Assembly (NCBI GenBank): GCA_964402995.1
Contig: CAYOEA010000014.1
Span: 1 to 26,101 of the forward strand
Length of the DNA stretch: 26,101 nt
Direction of reading: 5' to 3'
Source of the DNA: GCA-2686295 sp964402995
Lineage (GTDB): Archaea > Nanobdellota > Nanobdellia > Woesearchaeales > GCA-2686295
Shown here: positions 22,650 to 26,101 of the stretch, piece by piece
Layout of the letters: each line of letters opens with the position of its first letter
How positions within the stretch are numbered: position 1 is the stretch's first letter
The notes under the pieces: generated by a model
Seen by the model: the letters and a program-made list of their open reading frames with translations, nothing else
Database searches by the model: none
Told to the model about the DNA's origin: nothing
Program-made: the position numbers and the translations under genes

Positions 22650-23375
22650 TCACTTTAGTTTTTCCTCTAATTCTTCTCTAATCTTATCAGCTATAAATTC
22701 TCCTTTAAAATAATCAGTTTTAACAAGAATTGCAATTTTATCAGCTAAAACTCTTGCAGCTCTACCTTTTCTTTGTGATCCTGAAACAAGTGAATGTTGT
22801 AATATAACTCCATGTTTTGGAGGACGAGCACCAGTTTTAAGATGTCTAAATAATGCTACTTCTGCACCTAAAAGTTGAACTTTTGATGCATGCATCATGG
22901 CTAAGTTTTTTAGAGACCCTGCTTCTCGGATTAATTTTGCTGTAAGAAGTGGTCCTAAAAGTGAATTTAAGTTTTTACAATAAACAAGAGTTACTTCATC
23001 AAGATAAGTCTTGAATTCTTCTTTTAAAGTATAAAGTTGTGAAATTTGAGCTGCAAAACTAATTAATGGAGCTAAATCTTTTTCATCAATATCTGCACCC
23101 ATGGATTCAGATAAGCCAAATTCTTTTAGAAGTTCTCCTTTATTTGCTTCAATCACAGTTTTAACAAATGCTTCATGATCTTCGATTTTGTTATCAAGCT
23201 CTGGAAAGTAGATACAATACCAATCTCTAAGTCTATTTGTTAAAGAATTAATATTTCTAGTCACATCTTCAATACTGTTAATAGTGTGAATGATAAAATT
23301 ATCTTCGCAAACAGACTCTCTGATAGCTGTTTTAGCATCAGATAAAGCTTTTTCTCTTAACTTAATAAAATCCAT
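22650..23375 (-). CDS. nop5: Nop5-type C/D sRNP core protein lacking the N-terminal domain
   Basis: A 241-residue protein. It opens almost directly at the coiled-coil/NOSIC region (FIIHTINSIEDV, LRDWYCIYFPEL at about 49-60) and continues into the NOP domain (LLTAKLIREAGSL at 143-155, KVQLLGAEVALFRHLKTG at 165-182, PPKHGVILQH at 185-194), which binds the L7Ae-guide RNA complex. Most archaeal Nop5 proteins are about 370-410 residues, with an N-terminal domain that holds fibrillarin; here that domain is absent, and no separate copy lies next door because the upstream neighbour is the divergent aRF1. A short C-terminal KxE tail is present. It forms an operon with fibrillarin. Confidence 0.92.
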   Translation of the reverse strand: MDFIKLREKALSDAKTAIRESVCEDNFIIHTINSIEDVTRNINSLTNRLRDWYCIYFPELDNKIEDHEAFVKTVIEANKGELLKEFGLSESMGADIDEKDLAPLISFAAQISQLYTLKEEFKTYLDEVTLVYCKNLNSLLGPLLTAKLIREAGSLKNLAMMHASKVQLLGAEVALFRHLKTGARPPKHGVILQHSLVSGSQRKGRAARVLADKIAILVKTDYFKGEFIADKIREELEEKLK

Positions 23376-23393
23376 AATAAGTACGAAGAACAG

Positions 23394-23407
23394 ATATATA
23401 TATAAAG
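23394..23407. promoter_or_regulatory. Shared palindromic TATA region between nop5 and aRF1
   Basis: ATATATATATATAAAG is the only TATA-like element in the 56-bp gap between two divergent start codons. Read rightwards it is 25-38 nt from the aRF1 ATG; read leftwards it is about 19-32 nt from the nop5 ATG. Both genes could therefore be leaderless and driven from one near-symmetric core. Confidence 0.5.
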
Positions 23408-23431
23408 TTATTCAGAAAACAAGGTTATGAG

Positions 23432-24556
23432 ATGTCAGAAAAAGTGAAAAAGCAAAAAATCAATGCAAAAGCACGATTTAAAATAAAAACTTTTGTAAAA
23501 GAATTAGAACATATTAGAGGTAGACATACAGAATTAATTAGTGTTTATATTCCAGCAGGATATGATCTAAATAAAATCACAAGTCATTTATCTCAAGAAC
23601 AGGGAACCGCGATGAACATTAAGAGTAAAGGCACAAGAGATAATGTTCAAACAGGACTTGAAAAAATGTTGCAACATTTAAAATTATATCCAAAAACTCC
23701 TGAAAATGGACTAATATTATTCTCAGGAAATATAGCTGAAAGAGACGGTCAACAAGATTTCAAAGTTTGGAGTTTAGAACCGCCTGTTCCATTAAATCAA
23801 CGTCTTTACAGATGTGACAAAGAGTTTGTAATTGAACCATTAAAAGAAATGATTGATGATGTGAACGTCTTTGGATTAGTTGTATTAGATAAACGAGAAG
23901 GAAATATTGCGCTTTTGAAAGGAAAAACTATTATTCCATTAAAACAAACACAATCTGCTGTTCCAGGAAAAACTAGAGCTGGAGGACAGTCAGCACCTCG
24001 TTTCGAAAGATTAAGAGATGGAGCTGCAAAAGAATTTATGAAGAAAATTGCATATTTAATGAAAGAAGAATTCTTAGAAAATCATGAATTGAAAGGAATT
24101 ATTGTTGGTGGCCCAGGTCATACAAAGAATGAATTTGTTGATAATAATTATCTTACTGATCAACTACAACAAAAAATTATTGGAATAAAAGATTTATCTT
24201 ATACAGGAGAATTTGGCTTGCAAGAATTACTTGATAAATCTGATGATATATTAGCAGAAGAAGAAGTAATGGAAGAAAAAAAAGCCATGCAAAAATTCTT
24301 TGGATTACTTGCAAAAAGTTCTGGTCTTGCTAATTATGGAAAAGACCATGTAATGGCTGATCTTAAAATTGGCGCAGTAGATTTATTATTATTATCTGAA
24401 AGTCTAAGTGATGAAGTTATAGAGAAATTTGAGAAAGAAGCAGAAGTAATTGGAACAGAAGTTATGATAGTCTCAACTGATACTCGAGAAGGCGTACAAT
24501 TAAAAGATATGGGTCAAGTTGCTGCGATATTAAGGTATGAAGTTCGAAGAGAATGA
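23432..24556 (+). CDS. prf1: Peptide chain release factor aRF1
   Basis: A 374-residue class I release factor that reads all three stop codons and triggers peptide release. The N domain has NIKS (62-65) and YRCDKEF (126-132, the YxCxxxF motif) for stop-codon recognition. The M domain has GGQ (184-186) in AGGQSAPRFERLR. The C domain begins around 270. It is about 40-50 residues shorter than typical archaeal aRF1 (about 410-425). The shortfall falls in the C domain, where VDLLLLSESL runs quickly into GTEVMIVSTDTREG without the cysteine-bearing minidomain. The ATG at 23432 is preferred to an out-of-frame ATG 6 nt upstream. The stop overlaps the next gene's start by 4 nt. Confidence 0.95.
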   Translation: MSEKVKKQKINAKARFKIKTFVKELEHIRGRHTELISVYIPAGYDLNKITSHLSQEQGTAMNIKSKGTRDNVQTGLEKMLQHLKLYPKTPENGLILFSGNIAERDGQQDFKVWSLEPPVPLNQRLYRCDKEFVIEPLKEMIDDVNVFGLVVLDKREGNIALLKGKTIIPLKQTQSAVPGKTRAGGQSAPRFERLRDGAAKEFMKKIAYLMKEEFLENHELKGIIVGGPGHTKNEFVDNNYLTDQLQQKIIGIKDLSYTGEFGLQELLDKSDDILAEEEVMEEKKAMQKFFGLLAKSSGLANYGKDHVMADLKIGAVDLLLLSESLSDEVIEKFEKEAEVIGTEVMIVSTDTREGVQLKDMGQVAAILRYEVRRE

Positions 24557-25212
24557 ATCTAGCACAAGAAGCATTTAAAGAATTATATCCTGATAAAACA
24601 ACTAGTAGAATTATTTTAGTAAAATATTCTGGAAAATTTAGACCATATAATGCGAATGTTCGATATGGTATTGGAAAAATTGAATTCTCACTTGCAACAG
24701 AGTGGAAAGAAGTATCTGAAGAAATAGTTAAAGGACTAATACAATCATTATTAGTTAAAGTTTTCAAAGATAAACGTGTAACTTTGAATCAAGATTTATA
24801 CAGTAAGTTTATTGATAATTTACCAAAGTTTTCTAATTCTGATACTGTTTTTGATCCTGAATTAAAAGTAGTGTTTGACCGAATGAATAAAGAATATTTT
24901 CATGATTATTTAGAAACTCCAAATTTACGTTTTGGAACAAGAAGTTTTTCAAAACTTGGAAGTTATGAATATCTAAGTAATACAATTACCATTAGTACAA
25001 TACTCAAAGGAGCGGATGAACTTTTAGATTATGTGATGTATCATGAAATGCTCCACAAATCTTTAGGTTATATTAAGAAAGGCAATCGGAATCATCATCA
25101 CACGCCAGAATTTAGACGACGAGAGAAAATGTTTTCAATTTCAAATATTGAAGAACAACTAACAAAATTTGTTAAGAAGAAGAGGCTGAGAGATGCTTTT
25201 AGGTTTTTTTAA
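24553..25212 (+). CDS. SprT-like zinc metalloprotease domain protein
   Basis: A 219-residue protein. HEMLH at 164-168 is the zinc-binding HExxH, and the His run at 181-183 before TPEF provides the third ligand, the layout of SprT/Wss1-type proteases that in other organisms cut DNA-protein crosslinks. The N-terminal 95 residues are a mixed domain with no motif I recognise; 100-160 lead into the protease fold (LRFGTRSFSKLGSY, then NTITISTIL). No zinc-ribbon tail is present and the C-terminus is basic (KKKRLRDAFRFF). The start codon overlaps the aRF1 stop (ATGA), so translational coupling is likely. The actual substrate is unknown. Confidence 0.8.
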   Translation: MNLAQEAFKELYPDKTTSRIILVKYSGKFRPYNANVRYGIGKIEFSLATEWKEVSEEIVKGLIQSLLVKVFKDKRVTLNQDLYSKFIDNLPKFSNSDTVFDPELKVVFDRMNKEYFHDYLETPNLRFGTRSFSKLGSYEYLSNTITISTILKGADELLDYVMYHEMLHKSLGYIKKGNRNHHHTPEFRRREKMFSISNIEEQLTKFVKKKRLRDAFRFF

Positions 25213-25276
25213 ATAAGCGCAAGATATATAAATAACCGATTTTTCTTATTCTTTTATAAAGCAATCATGTAGTGAG

Positions 25277-25286
25277 TATATAAAAT
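25277..25286 (+). promoter_or_regulatory. TATA box of the aIF5A gene
   Basis: TATATAAAAT lies 61-70 nt upstream of the aIF5A ATG, so a leader of about 35-40 nt with a GAGG site (25331-25334) is expected. A second TATA-like ATATATAAAT occurs near 25224-25233, just after the SprT-like gene. Confidence 0.5.
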
Positions 25287-25346
25287 ATTCAAAAATATTT
25301 GAAAATTTGTGTATATTCAAAAAAAAATAAGAGGATTTTTTTAAAA

Positions 25347-25745
25347 ATGTCAGAAATTAAACATAAAAGTGTAGGAACCTTAAAGAAAGGAGACACAATC
25401 ATACTAGAAGGAATAGCTTCAATAGTTACAGATTTAAAAACATCAAGACCAGGAAAGCACGGTCACGCAAAAGTAAACTTAATGGCGGTTGGAATGCTTG
25501 ATGGTAAAAAAAGAAATGCAGTCATGCCAGGTCATGATAACGTTGAAGTTCCAGTAATCGCGAAAAATAACGCACAAGTACTAAGTGTAACTGGAAATGC
25601 AGCAAATGTTATGGATTCAGAAAATTTTGAAACTTTTGACTTATCAATACCTGCAGAATTAAAAGAACAAGTAGTAGAAGGTTGTACTGTTGTTTATTGG
25701 ATTATCTTAAGTGATAAGATCTTAAAACAAGTTAAGAGCGAATAA
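25347..25745 (+). CDS. eif5A: Translation factor aIF5A
   Basis: A 132-residue factor that helps ribosomes through difficult peptide bonds such as polyproline. The N-terminal SH3-like domain carries the modification loop SRPGKHGHAKV, with K37 as the lysine converted to deoxyhypusine or hypusine. The C-terminal OB domain follows at about 70-132. I start at the ATG at 25347 (MSEIKHKSVG), preceded by GAGG. An in-frame ATG at 25299 would add 16 residues unlike the family and would sit in the predicted leader. The modifying enzyme is encoded at 18560-19537. It precedes the L40e gene by 81 bp. Confidence 0.96.
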   Translation: MSEIKHKSVGTLKKGDTIILEGIASIVTDLKTSRPGKHGHAKVNLMAVGMLDGKKRNAVMPGHDNVEVPVIAKNNAQVLSVTGNAANVMDSENFETFDLSIPAELKEQVVEGCTVVYWIILSDKILKQVKSE

Positions 25746-25826
25746 GCACCACGATTTCGATTGCGGGAAACGAGAATTTCCTGTTAGTCAAATGAAAAAA
25801 TTAATATTCATAGAGGTTTAATAAAA

Positions 25827-25988
25827 ATGGTTAAGTTTGAAGAAGCAGAAGCAAGATTATTCAAAAATATCTTTGTTTGTAAAAAGTGTAAACGAAAAAT
25901 GAGAGCTCCAAGCTTGAAAGTTTCAGCAGGCAAAATAAATTGTAGAACTTGCAGTTCAAAAGCATTAAGAACAGTAAGGAAAAAGTAA
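25827..25988 (+). CDS. rpl40e: Ribosomal protein L40e
   Basis: A small 53-residue basic protein of the large ribosomal subunit. The N-terminal MVKFEEAEARLFKN matches the FPEAEARLF-type start of archaeal L40e. Four cysteines in two pairs, C18-x2-C21 and C39-x2-C42, make a zinc ribbon, followed by a basic end (RTVRKK). GAGGT lies 10 nt before the ATG. The spacer from aIF5A (81 bp) shows no clear TATA box, so co-transcription with aIF5A is likely. A T7 tract follows the stop. Confidence 0.9.
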   Translation: MVKFEEAEARLFKNIFVCKKCKRKMRAPSLKVSAGKINCRTCSSKALRTVRKK

Positions 25989-26002
25989 ATCTTTACTTAA
26001 TA

Positions 26003-26013
26003 TTTTTTTCTTT
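26003..26013 (+). terminator. T-rich terminator after L40e
   Basis: T7, C, T3 begins 14 nt after the L40e stop codon, a typical archaeal poly-T termination signal. Confidence 0.45.
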
Positions 26014-26056
26014 AAAAATTTATAATTAGTTTTATTTCTAATTTTATTCATTACAT

Positions 26057-26101
26057 TTAAAGGATACCTTGTGCTTTAGCACAATGGTTTACCAGTTTCT
26101 C
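26057..26101 (-). CDS. Possible C-terminal end of a gene cut by the right window edge
   Basis: On the minus strand one frame is open from the edge for 14 codons and then stops (EKLVNHCAKAQGIL, TAA at 26057-26059). The other two minus-strand frames contain stops in this stretch. The gene would be convergent with L40e, with the T-rich terminator between them. Too short to identify. Confidence 0.3.
   Translation of the reverse strand, partial: EKLVNHCAKAQGIL

Noticed and set aside
25299..25346. Longer aIF5A with 16 extra N-terminal residues
   Set aside because: The extension is unlike the family, and GAGG precedes the internal ATG.
26060..26068. AGGATACC followed by a hairpin at both window ends (20-27 and 26061-26068), suggesting a shared RNA element
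   Set aside because: Only 8 bases match, flanks and stems differ, and on the minus strand both fit better as edge fragments of coding frames in different registers.

Overview
The window is archaeal chromosome from an AT-rich (roughly 30% GC by eye), gene-dense genome. Archaeal identity rests on aRF1 (NIKS, YxCxxxF and GGQ motifs), fibrillarin next to a Nop5-type protein, aIF5A with its hypusination loop, deoxyhypusine synthase, ribosomal protein L40e, an archaeal-type ValRS, tRNAs without an encoded CCA, and TATA boxes about 25-30 nt upstream of many start codons (leaderless genes mixed with genes carrying GGAGG or GGTGA Shine-Dalgarno sites). Compact or trimmed proteins (Nop5 without its N-terminal domain, aRF1 without the minidomain) and an N-terminal helical plus TM plus six-cysteine protein type suggest a DPANN lineage, most likely Woesearchaeota- or Pacearchaeota-like. 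That placement is inference.

Layout. 1-3515: minus-strand genes for an MJ0936/YfcE-type phosphodiesterase, tRNA-Cys(GCA), an MFS transporter and a GT-C (PMT/ArnT-like) glycosyltransferase. 3516-3982: tRNA-Arg(TCT) and an unusual repeat-rich spacer. 3983-7117: valS, then a cold-shock-domain protein with an acidic repeat tail, both on the plus strand. 7209-10490: minus-strand PLP fold-type II enzyme, a membrane-anchored six-cysteine protein, and cysS. 10604-11617: AI-2E family membrane protein. 11658-12719: BioB-like radical SAM enzyme with an unusual cluster motif. 12774-19537: a long minus-strand run read in the order deoxyhypusine synthase, PLP fold-III decarboxylase, ureohydrolase, unknown membrane protein, sugar-phosphate nucleotidyltransferase, glycogen-debranching-type glucosidase. 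19697-20644: ThiF/MoeB-type E1-like enzyme. 20733-21905: second MFS transporter. 21941-25988: an information-processing block with nop5-fibrillarin on the minus strand, divergent from aRF1-SprT-like protease, then aIF5A and L40e.

How genes work together. The first three genes of the 12.8-19.5 kb run (gaps of 1 nt and a 4-nt overlap) look like a polyamine-to-hypusine module: a decarboxylase and an agmatinase-like hydrolase could make putrescine, and deoxyhypusine synthase uses spermidine to modify the aIF5A encoded about 6 kb away. Nop5 and fibrillarin are C/D sRNP methylation proteins, and aRF1, aIF5A and L40e act in translation. The nucleotidyltransferase and debranching enzyme form a carbohydrate pair.

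The most unusual signal is at the two tRNA genes. Each is followed, 97-111 bp downstream in its own transcription direction, by a partial copy of its own 3' end (T-loop to 3' end plus the flanking or terminator bases), separated by a hairpin-rich spacer. The tRNA-Arg locus also has a third, weaker copy. This recalls either scars of tRNA-targeted integration or repeats like those downstream of E. coli tyrT, and it occurs at both tRNAs seen. No CRISPR array, insertion sequence, rRNA or transposase was seen.
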